Of a stretch of DNA of 64,000 bases, positions 10,549-20,979 are shown piece after piece. The stretch comes from Diatrype stigma. Lineage: Eukaryota; Ascomycota; Sordariomycetes; Xylariales; Diatrypaceae. The first letter of the stretch is position 1, and the number at the start of each line of letters is the position of its first letter. The stretch is from contig JAKJXP020000143.1 in NCBI GenBank assembly GCA_022225965.2, forward strand, positions 29,563-93,562, given 5' to 3'. Made by a program: the position numbers and the translations under genes. The notes under the pieces are model-generated. The model ran no database searches and was not told the DNA's origin. It saw only the letters and a list, made by a program, of their open reading frames with translations.

Positions 10549-11774
10549 ATGGAAGCCATTATTAAAGATTTAAACCGCTTATTCGTAATATTCCTATTTC
10601 CAGCATCGAAAAAAGTCGATTTTATCGTACGTTTAAAAAAAACCAAAAGCTTATCCAAATTATTATTAATTATGCCAGTATTAAATAAACCATTAATATT
10701 CTTAAAAAGCTAATCGATATATTTCTTTTTATTATATTTTATTAGCTTTATCGTTTTTATAAAGAATTTACGGTATTAATTAAATTAAATGCTATCTTTA
10801 TTTAAATATATATTTATTATACGTATTTATATAAATCGCATATTAATAATATATAGGTATTATTTTATTTAATTATTACGTTTTTAATAGGAATGGTTTA
10901 AAAACGATTTATTAAATGGGATATTACGGATATTAAGTTTTGAAATGTAATAATCGGGCCCTAGTTATTTTCGACTTATACGACCGATAAAAAATCGCCG
11001 GCATAAATATACGAAATATACGTAGCTATTAAAATCGGCCTTTTTATGAATAAGATTATGTATTTCTTATTAATCAATATAAATGCTAAAGCGGCTTTAT
11101 ATATTTAAGTTTATGAATAGCTTAATATTGCGCCGTATTAATAATATAAAGCCAACGTTTATTATATATGGCCGTTTTATGGCTGCTGGTTTATTTTCGG
11201 AATTAATATTATAGAATATAAATACGAAAGTTGTAAGATATTAAGAAAAACATGTACCTTTAAAAATAACATATTTGTAAAGTTCCGAATTAAAAAAAAC
11301 GATAGGCCAAATATTTACGACGAAAATATTAATTTAATTACGGTTAAGCTATATACGATTTAAATTGGAAATAAACGGTTACAATTATAAGGCGGCGAAA
11401 TATTTAATATATGCTTATAAAAAAAAAAACGCAAAATTAAATTAAAAAAACATAAAGAATACGAAAAATTGCCGTAACAAAAAAAAAAGTTATTGCATTT
11501 ATATTTAAAAGTTTCTTACGAAATAAAGTTAATGCTATAAAAATTATTGCTATTAAAATTATCGCTATTAAATTAATAAATAAGGAATTGCCGAAAATAA
11601 ATTGCATATAAAGGCCGAATTAAAGCATGCTTTAAACGGATATTATAATTATTAAATTTTATTTACATAAGCGGATAATTATTTTCGTAATAAAAACGGC
11701 CGCGATTAAATGAAATATCGAACATTAAGCCTTATAATGGAAATATTTTAAAAACGGCTATATATAATAATTTA
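10549..11774 (+). pseudogene. Helitron ORF Y relic, about 400 codons, unrecognised
   Basis: From ATG 10549 a single frame can be read for about 400 codons; its stops are almost all TAA/TAG of the RIP type and I needed no frameshift. Readable parts include Arg-Leu-Lys-Lys-Thr-Lys-Ser-Leu-Ser-Lys near the N-terminus, Phe-Met-Asn-Ser-Leu-Ile-Leu-Arg-Arg and Gly-Arg-Phe-Met-Ala-Ala-Gly-Leu-Phe in the middle, and Lys-Lys-Thr-Ile-Gly-Gln-Ile-Phe further on. The mirror copy lies at about 31757-30535. It is convergent with the helicase gene. I do not recognise the family: it may be a Helitron accessory protein or a captured gene. Confidence 0.5.
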
Positions 11775-11819
11775 GTAATAAATTCATAATTCGAAATATT
11801 ATACATTACTTAACGCAAA

Positions 11820-14800
11820 ATAACGCCTTAAGATTTATATATTATAATGGCATATGCAATAAATAAGGAAAATTGCTTTCGGTAATAAGTAATACCTTTT
11901 ACGACAAAGTCCTGTCGAATTCGAAAAATAAATACGGCAGCTTTGTTTTAATCGTTATAAAGCTTGCGGCTATTCGAATTAATAAATGCCGGGCCAATAT
12001 AATTATTAAAAGCTATTATAATAATTTCCGAAGCATTATTTATAACGTTTAAGCCTTAAGTTTAAGAAATATCGTATACCGTATCTTAAGTTCCGTTTAT
12101 AAAACCGATATAGCTTTATAAGTTACGTATTAATATAATTCGGTATTTAATGCAAATAAAAAAGCTTTTAAAAAGGTTATTAGCATTAAAAAAAGCGGCT
12201 TTATTTGCATTAAATCCTTTATGTTTAGCATAAATTTGAATAATTGGATTTGCAAGCCGTATTATATAATTATGGTTATATTAATTAATACGAATCTTAA
12301 TAAAATAAATGCATATAACATTATCGAAACTTATAATTTCGGCAAAAAAAAGCTTTATAACGTATTTAAACGTTAATAGTTTCCAAAAAACGGTAAAAAC
12401 CTTAAGTTGTTGCAACTTTAATAAGGCTTTGCGAAATCGGGTTTATTCGGATTCTTATTAGCGCTAAATAGTAATAAAAAATACCAAGCGCTTAAAGGCT
12501 TTATATAATCCGTATTCAGTAATATCGTAATGTTTAATTAATTGCTTAAAAGCATATAACGGCTTATTTATAACGGAAAATAATTAAAAGAAATTTTTAA
12601 TAAGCAATATATTTAAGCCGCTAAAATAATTATTGCGGCGATTAAGAAAAATCTTTTGGAATCGCCGGTTAATCCAGCTTAAATTTTGCAAGTCGAATAT
12701 GTTTTTTTCGTCGATAATAAAAAAGTAAACGTTACGAAAGCGCCGTTATAAAGTATTTAATAAGCTAGCATTTTTTATTAAGGGCTTATATTCGTTATTA
12801 ATAAATAAACGAAACAAAAAATGCAATATTTAGCCATTAATTTAATTATTAATTACGCCAATTAAAACAATTCGAATTATAAACGACTTGCTTATTATAA
12901 ATAATTGCTAAAAATATAACGATATAATTTTAATAAAATAAAACTTTTTAGTTTTATTATTGCCATTAACGTATAATAATAATTGCTTTAATTAATTACC
13001 GGTAAAAAAGCTTTAATAATAATTAATTATTATATTATATATAATTCGCTATTCGGAATTTAAGGTTTTAATCATATTTAATACCAAGTTTTTAATATCG
13101 TAATCGTCGGGATATTTTTTGCGGCGCTTTTTTTAATAGCTACCGCTAACGAAATTTTCATAAACGTATCGATTAATATAAAAGAATTAATCGTAATTAA
13201 TATTAATATTACGGCAGCTAAGTAATTTAGCGTCTTTTTGTTTGGATAAAAAATTTGGCATTATTCGAATAATATGCTGCTAGTTTTTTAAAATAATGTT
13301 ATTCGCATTATTTAAGCCAGATTCGAATTTTTTATTATCGGACTAAACATTTTTTCGATTAACCGTACCGTAATAATTATCTTTATAAATATAATGTTGC
13401 ATATAATATGCATATATTGCAATATAATTGTCGAATTTAATTTCGTTATTAATTAATAATTCGTTAATATAGCAATAAAAATGGTTTAATAATAACTTTA
13501 TTCGACAAAAGTTAAAAAATTGCTAATAAATTCGAATAGGCTTATAACGAAGGAAATAATTTAATACTTTAGGCTACGCATTAATGATATGCCATTTCTT
13601 AAAGTCCTAACCTTTGAAATCCCAGCGCTCGACGAATTCGAAATACGAAACGTATTTCATATATGTACCTTTTTGTTTATATTTTTTTTAAGCTGTAGCG
13701 CTTTTTTTAATTTCGTCGCTTTCGTTATTAAGGTCCAGGATTCGGATATGTTTTTTAAAAGGGCGATAATCGACGTTACGTATTATACGACTATTTTTTT
13801 ATAAAGGAAGCTGCAACAAATAATAACAAACCTTTTAAGCAAAATAATTCCTTTTTTCGATAAGCTTGTTTATAAATTTAAAAATAAACGAAAACATGGA
13901 AATATTATTAATTATATGCGGCAAAATAAATTAAATAATTTAAGCATATATAACAAATTGTTATTCGGATTTGCCGCAATATTTAGCTACATAATTAATA
14001 ACAGCCGTATCGCTAATATATAAAGAAATATCCGTATTAATTAATTACGATATAATTATTAATGAATTAAATTAATTAAAATAAATATTATTACGTACGG
14101 CATTAAATAATTACCAAAATTTATTTTTTATTTTAGCAACGCGAGATTCGTTTCGTATAAAACGTAAAAAATTAAAGCGGCAAACGGGATTTGGCAACTT
14201 TTCGTCCTTTTTTCGAGCCTCGTTAGCCGTTTTTTTAATAATCCGGAAACAATACGTAATAAAACATTTATAACGCTAGCAACGGTTTATAATGTTATTT
14301 AATTATTATTACGTAAGTTCCGTATAAAAAGAATTAATATATAGCGGATTGTTATCCGTACCGCCGCGGCCGATTTTTTAGGGCTTAGGATTTATGGCAA
14401 TAATATGGTAGCCCCAAATCTTGGCGTATATATTCCGACTTTTTTATATATCCATATCCAAAAAAGGGCTATTTTTAAATCAATATAATCCATAAACGTA
14501 ACCGCTATTACGATCCTATTATTCGAAGTGGTATTAAAAGTTACCGAAATTAAATTTTTCCGCCAATACGATTTTTCGAAATAAAATAGCCCAAAAAAAG
14601 AAATGCTATGCAATAATATAAGGATTCTTACGTAATAAGCGTCGAAATAAGCTTATTCGTTTATATTCGTTTAATTGCTTTTATTAATTAAACTTAAGCA
14701 TATAACGGTATAAGCTTTATTAATAAAGATTTGCCGGATTTAAAATAATAAACGCAAACGGCAGCTTTAAGTAATAAAAAAAGGCTTTTAATTTTCGCCA

Positions 14801-15442
14801 ATACTTATACCAAAAAAAACGAATATTTTTAATAATACCTACAAACCGAATAATGCGATTAAAAATAATTTATGCCTTAAGCTTATTTGAATTTTTAAGA
14901 GCTTCTTATAATTAACGTTTAAAAATGGACGAATTAAATTCCTTATTTATAAAATAACGACTATAATTACGGGCTTGCTTACGTATTAAAGTATTTAATG
15001 CAATATATCGAAAAATATAATGCTTAATAAAACGACTATTTTTTTAGCGTATAACATAATTAAAATAATCTTAATATTTAATAATACGCTATCGAAACTT
15101 AATAAAATCGGCCTTGTTATAAAAATAAAGTATAAAATACGTAAAAAAACATAAAACGTAAAATTAATTGAATTTATTAAAAAGGGTTTGCCATATAAAT
15201 GGCATTAAGAAATAATAAATAGCGTTTAATTAAATTGCTTATAACGGTATATTCGGTTCCGAAAACGACGGATCATTTTTGTTGTTTTTTTTTAAGCGGT
15301 TTAATTTAAATGTTTTAATAAATAAATTAAAAACCGCCGCTTTATTATATGCATCGATATTTTTTGAAATAGCTTTATTTACGGGATCCGCGTTCGGATT
15401 TACTGCTGTATATATTTTATTCGTTTCGTAAATATTAAGCAA
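11820..15442 (-). pseudogene. Rep-helicase relic of Helitron 1
   Basis: Mirror of 26852-30500. The short open stretches at 15239-15442 (N-terminal) and 14392-14613 belong to the same gene and are similar in both copies. The helicase core is around 12580-13050 (reverse strand), with the Phe-Gly-Gly-Leu-Asn-x-Leu-Leu and Gly-Asp-Phe segments reading into RIP stops. The HUH Rep motifs with two tyrosines could not be seen in either copy; Rep identity rests on the post-Rep and helicase similarity described for copy 2. Limits approximate. Confidence 0.7.
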
Positions 15443-16659
15443 GTCGTAAATATTGCTATCTTTAAGTAATTAAAATAAATTATAATGATTTAATATAAAA
15501 TTTATATAGCCCGGATAATTTATAGAAAAAAAATTTAATTACATATATATAATTTAGCGACGAATACGAAACCGCCGGCGAAATTAACGTTTCATTTCTG
15601 GAATATTGTCGGTATTTTTAAAACGAAAAAGAATTATGTCGAAATGTTTTAAAAATAAAGGCAATTCGTTATATATTTTATTAATATCGCGTAAAAAATG
15701 CATAATATGTTCCGTATATTTATATTATTAATTACGAATTTATAAAAAATTAATTAATTAATTAAGTTATATAATAATAAAATAAACAATAAAAACATTA
15801 ATTATAATATAAATTCTTGCAATAAATAGCCTTTCGATTGCTTTAAACGGAATAAGCCAAAAAAAAACGTTGCCAAAGTTTAAATTATTGCCAACAAAAA
15901 AATAAAAAGGTTTATTTATTAATTTCTTATTATTCTTTATTTAATAAGTAATGCAAATACTTATATTTAATAACTTAACGTCGAATTATTTATGTTAATA
16001 ACGCGGATAAAAATATATTTATTCCGCTTTTAAGGCTTCGTCGAATCGCTTTTTAATAGTTGCGTTTTTAAGAAATAACGTAAGTTTTTAGTCGTTACCT
16101 TTGTATTATACCGGTTTTTCGTCGAAATTACGATATTTTGGAAATCGAATTTATTACCGCTGTTTACGTTTAATTATCCGAAAAGACGCATAATTATATA
16201 TTCGAAGTCGTCCTCGTTTTCGCATTCGAATTCGTTTGGAAAATAAAAGAAACGAAAAATCAAAAAAGGCCTACAAATTACGATTAGGACTAATATGTTA
16301 CAGCTAAAAAGATTATAGCGTTGGTTTTAATATTAACGTCGATATATGTTTAGGCGTTACGTAATAACCAATCGAAACAAAAATACGAGCAATTCGAATA
16401 GCCCGATTAAACGAACGATTATGCGGCTTATTACGCGGCTTATTATGCGGCTAAAAATTAAATAATGCCATAATCGGATTAAAGAATAATAAAAACGGCA
16501 AAAAAACAAGCTAAATATATTAACGTAACCGTATTTTTGGCAATATTGAATTGGAAAATTGTTTTATTAATGAATCTAAAAAGCTTGAAATAGCAAAAAA
16601 TAAAAAAAGCAAATAATAATTAAAAATAAAATAAAATTAAACTTAAAAAGGAATTTATA
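15443..16659 (+). other. Helitron 1 stretch upstream of ORF Z, partly coding-like
   Basis: The gene-free strip between the divergent Rep-helicase and ORF Z. At about 16430-16455 a frame reads Ala-Tyr-Tyr-Ala-Ala-Tyr-Tyr-Ala-Ala, also present in Helitron 2 (25850-25895, reverse). It does not join ORF Z in the same frame; an intron or a frameshift may lie between. The rest shows nothing I can name. Confidence 0.4.
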
Positions 16660-17502
16660 ATGTCGATTCGTTTTTTGAATTTAATTAAAACGTATCGTTA
16701 TTAAAATTTAATTTAACCCGTAAATTAAATAATATCGGGATTTGTAACGGCTCTTTTTAATAACGTCGCTGTAATCGGTAATTTCGTTAAATAATGTATT
16801 ATTTAAAACGGACGGCAATTATACGAAATAAATTATTTTAAACCTATTTATTACGATAATACATATTACTAAGCATTTCGTAAATTAAATTTATATAACG
16901 TCGATTGGATTTAAATAAATGGCGTAACTAAATTGCTAAAAGGCGAAAAATCGAATAAAAATGGGCCAAAGGCTAAAACTAAAAAGCTGGTTACTAAAAA
17001 TCCAAAAACTAATAAGCCAATTATTAAAAAGCCAGAAATTAATAAGCCAGAGATTAATAAATTACCTACTAAAAAGCCACCTGCTAAAAAGTTACCTATT
17101 AAGGAATCAGTTATTAAAAAACTAATTAGAAAGAAATTGGCTAAAAAAAAGCCGGCTACTAAAAAGCCAGAAATTAAGGAGCCAATTAAAAAGGAACTGG
17201 CTAAAAAGGAACCGGCTAAACAAGAGCTGGCTAAAAAAAAGCTGGCTAAAAAGGAACTGGCTAAAAAGGAACTGGCTAAAAAAAAGCTAACTGGAAAGAA
17301 GCTGGCTAAAAAGAAGCTGGCTGGAAAGGAATTGGCTGGAAAAAAACTGGTTAAAAAGAAGCTGGCTAAAAAAGAACTGGCTAAAAAAGAGCTGGCTAAA
17401 AAAAAGCTGGTTAAAAAAAACCAAAAGATTAAAAAACCGCATATTCAAAAGCAATACGAAAGAAATTATTTACTGCGGTATAAAAATAAAATGCTTATAT
17501 AA
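16660..17502 (+). pseudogene. Helitron ORF Z: lysine-rich repeat protein, C-terminal part intact
   Basis: The frame runs from ATG 16660 through several RIP-type stops, then is open from 16933 to 17502 (about 189 codons). The N-terminal part reads Phe-Arg-Lys-Leu-Asn-Leu-Tyr-Asn-Val-Asp-Trp-Ile. The C-terminal part is a degenerate repeat of Leu-Ala-Lys-Lys-Glu/Lys, coded by a 15-bp minisatellite (ctggctaaaaaggaa-like, strongest at 17200-17410). Unlike its surroundings the repeat keeps many CTGG/CCAG, so it escaped RIP or was renewed by slippage. A basic, probably nucleic-acid-binding tail is inferred; the family is unknown. The mirror copy is on the reverse strand at 24860-25370. Confidence 0.5.
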
Positions 17503-17780
17503 TAAAATAAAGTTAATACTAATTCGAAATAAAAACATAAGCATATATACGTTTTGTAAAATATAATTATAATAAAAAAGGCATTTCTAAATAAAAATAT
17601 GCAAATATCGCTTATAAATAAATTAATTTAATAATTGAAACTATTAATAAGCATAACAAACCTTAGAATTCGTAAAATGATTTATATTAATAAAATTCGA
17701 AAAAGTTATATATAAGCCGCAAATAGGTTTCGAAAAACCTGTAATGCGCTATATTATAACGAAAAAGCTACGTATAAAAC

Positions 17781-18063
17781 TTAAAAAGGTTATACATAAA
17801 TCGCGCATAAAATTCGAAAAGGCCGTAACGCATTACGAATAAGTCGCGTATAAAATTCGAAAGGGCCGTAATGCATTACGGATAAATTGCGGATAAAAAT
17901 AAAAAAATCGTAATGCATTGCGAATAAATTACGAATAAAAATAAAAAAGTCGTAATATATTATAAATAAATTGCAAATAAAAATAAAAAGGTCGTAATGT
18001 ATTACAAATGGATTACAAATGAAAATGAAAAAATCGTAATATATTGCGGATGGATTACAAAAA
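17781..18063. repeat. Six-unit 42-bp iteron-like array, Helitron 1
   Basis: Units carry the palindromic core cgtaatgcattacg or a close variant starting at 17824, 17867, 17909, 17951, 17993 and 18035, i.e. steps of 43, 42, 42, 42 and 42. Between cores is an aaataaaaa-rich spacer. It lies about 300 bp inside the 5' terminus. The same array with the same spacing occurs in Helitron 2. Confidence 0.85.
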
Positions 18064-18365
18064 AGAATAAAGAAATTTCTAAAAAAAACTGGAATGGTTT
18101 AATGGTATAATAAAATATGCGAACAAATTAAAGCAAGTTACGGAAAAGTTATAAACAAATTAAAACAAATCGAAACAAATTACGAATAAGCTAAAGCAAA
18201 CTTAAATAAAATCCGGAAATATAATAATGTTATTAACCGTACGTATAAAATAAATGGATTTTGTTATTATTTATATATAATACTTATAAAGGGTAAAGAT
18301 TAATTAGCTAGCAAAACGGAGCTAGCTAATTCGACCAGTCGCCAAAGCGAACGCAGCGGGTCCGA

Positions 18366-18464
18366 CCAATCGCAGGCGAAAACGTTCGAGGTATTTCCCA
18401 AGCCTGAATTTCTGGACATAATTTCCGTATTATACCACCTTTACAGAATAACCTCCGGTTAGGA
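18366..18464. repeat. 5'-terminal ~100-bp inverted repeat of Helitron 1
   Basis: On the - strand it begins TCCTAACCGGAGG and runs through aatacggaaattatgt to gcctgcgattgg. It is less mutated than its partner at 8469-8565. Next to it (18303-18366) lies a GC-rich strip (gctagcaaaacggagctagc, then ccagtcgccaaagcgaacgc) that is also kept in Helitron 2 at 23915-23980. Confidence 0.85.
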
Positions 18465-18596
18465 TTAAACAAAATAACCGGCCGCATTTACGTTAATACA
18501 AAAATACGAAAATATAACCTGCCGCTTATTAAATACGCTTAATTGGACAATAAAAGCATCGGAAAAATCCAGGCATAACCGCAAACGATACGCGTC
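18465..18596 (+). mobile_element. LINE copy A2, right fragment
   Basis: It continues A2 in register after Helitron 1 (compare 3115-3243 of copy A) and stops at gatacgcgt, where the 5' end of LINE B (catccttttataa) begins. So LINE B also inserted into A2. Confidence 0.8.
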
Positions 18597-18715
18597 ATCC
18601 TTTTATAATTCTCTTTTCTTACCCCTATACTTTGCCAAGACTCGTTTTTGCTTAGTTCTTTCTTATATTATAAGCCTTACTTATTTTTGCCTTTAAACCA
18701 GGCAACCCCTCGAGA

Positions 18716-20760
18716 ATATCGAATACCGTCCACCCTTAGCGGCCCTTAATCCCCCCGTAATAAACCTCCTAAATAGGTCTTAAGAAACCGGCGCCTATTA
18801 TTCCTATAAACCCATTTACGATGGCTAATAATAATAATAACGGCAATAACCCAAATGCTATTCCTTTCGTTTTAAGGAAGCCAAACGATAAAACGGCAGC
18901 AGCAAGGCCTGGCGCTTCGAAAAAATATAAGTCCCAAGGAAACCTTTTTACTTAATTCCCTTTAAGGACCTCCAAAAACCCCCTAGCAAATTTCATTCTG
19001 GCTATAATTAAATTAATGCGTAAAAAAAAGAAATAAAGCATCCGAATTAAATTCGAGATATTTATAATTTACTCTTTATTTCTGAATATCGCCCGTAATG
19101 CGTTCCAGTAATCCATATCCGCGTACCAATAATGGACCCGGCTGGTATATCAATAAATTAAGCAGCTTATTATAAGCCTGGCTAACGCAAAAAGCCCGGA
19201 AAATTACAATTCCCTTTACGTTATTCGCATAAAAATAAAAGGCCTAGCGGCTTTCCGTTACGTTTTTCCATTGCTAATATTACCGAAAGACCCCATCGAC
19301 TTCGTTTTTAACGAATCCCCCGAAAATACGCCCTTATTATAAAAAAAACGACGTATATCTTTCGTATTACATTTAGTAGCAGAAACTATTATTACGTTAT
19401 TATTATCTTTATTTATGCCCTAATTATACGTAACGATAGCTCGCCTTAAAAATGGGAAAGCCCAGAATTGGATTAACGTATCGAAGAAACCTAAGAAGCC
19501 CAAAGAAATGTAATTTCCAGGCCTTAGCCTTAACCGACTAACGCCTTAATCCCAGCCCGCGGAAAAAGCCGATAACCGGCTTTTTTTCCGATTTATTCCC
19601 GATTATTCATAATACGCTTTATAATTTGCGGACGTATGGGCCATAATAATAGATACTTTAAAACTTAATCTGCGCGAAATTATCGATACCTAAAAAATTT
19701 AAACCAAATAGGCGTTACGTTTCGGTAATAATACCGCCAAATAGCATATCTTCGACGAAGCCTTTAAAATAAAGGGCCTAATTATTAAAAAAGCCAAGAA
19801 CTGGCATACGTATATTTTAATTAGGATTCCGAAAGAACTTCGCATCCATATAGGCCCCTAGCCCATAAATACGGTCATTAAGGCCGAAGTCGTAGTTTAA
19901 ACGAATATTAATCCTATTTCTTTATATTGTTCCAAGCAACAAATACCGAACGCCCCGATTTAAAAATGAGTCGTAACATTTCCTTAAATCGTTAAACGTT
20001 TTAAAATATTTGGTTTCCGTTCGGGAAAACTTATTACGAGGATTTCCAAAATTACTTAATATTAAATCTACTTAGGCTTTTACGATGAGCGATATTGCAA
20101 TAATGACTTACGTTATTAATAATATAATAAGAATTATAAAATATATAAAGCTATCCGTTAAAAGGGCGTTTGCGAAAATAAGATTAAGTGCTTTAATTGT
20201 TGTGGCCCTTATAAATTCGATTCGCTAGCATGCCCGGTTTGATTAATAAAAAAAGATAACAAAATCGTCCGGCCAATTAAATAATAATTAGCTAAAATTA
20301 AACAATTAAGCGAATAATAATATAACAAAGTACTACGGAAAAAAAAACCTAATAACCGGCATAATAGGTTTAAACCTAAATATCGATTTAAGTCCAGGCT
20401 TAAGCTTCGGTATCCGTAAATAAAGCAAAAAAGAAAAATAACCTTATGAGATTTCCTATCCTAATAGGCCCTAGGACCTTTAAGGAACCTCGATTGCCTC
20501 CTTTTTTTCCGCGGTTATAAATAATACGACGGATATTACCTTAACCTTTTATTTTCGTTCCTGTTCCCGTTTCCGTTTTTGCTTATATTGTTGCCGTTAT
20601 TGCCGTTGTTACGGCTAAAAGTACGACCGGAAACGACGGCGAGGAAAACGACGAGAATATTTACATCGGTAACGCCGAAAAACAAAGGAACGACCCCCTA
20701 TACGACGACGAAAAAAAAAAAAAGGAATACCCCATACCAGCGGGCCCCTTTATTTTAAAC
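18716..20760 (+). pseudogene. LINE B ORF1 relic
   Basis: Colinear with ORF1 of copies A, C and D. The start is placed by homology (the ATG is not preserved at 18716; the ATG at 18821 lies downstream). The zinc-knuckle region is around 20060-20260, with Cys residues partly changed to Tyr. It is followed by a charged stretch near 20560-20740. Many RIP stops; limits approximate. Confidence 0.55.
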
Positions 20761-20979
20761 GTTATTTAAGCAATAAATAAGCGCTAGGTCCGATTTTGCG
20801 AAGCCATCGCCAAAAGTGCCTTAATAATAAGGGCTAATAACGATATCGACGAATTAATAAATACTTCCCGCTTATGCAAAATAATCCCCCTTAAAAAAAA
20901 TCCGACCCTTATAATTGGAAAACCGATAAAGAAAAAGGACGCAATACGTTCGAAAAGAAATAAACTTTTACGACCGTTA

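Larger units (their letters stand above)
8296..18464 (-). mobile_element. Helitron 1, autonomous relic, 10,169 bp
   Basis: The boundaries come from the interrupted LINE A2: removing this block rejoins ...tatata and ttaaac exactly as in intact copies, with no duplicated target. Read on the - strand, the element starts 5'-TCCTAACCGG after an A and ends ...CAAAAAAATTT-3' before a T, i.e. an A|T insertion beginning TC, typical of Helitrons. It encodes a Pif1-like helicase with upstream Helitron-specific sequence on the - strand, and other reading frames on the + strand. The 3' end is not CTRR; a foldback lies there instead. The second copy is at 23805-33998 in opposite orientation and is 10,194 bp long. 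Confidence 0.87.
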
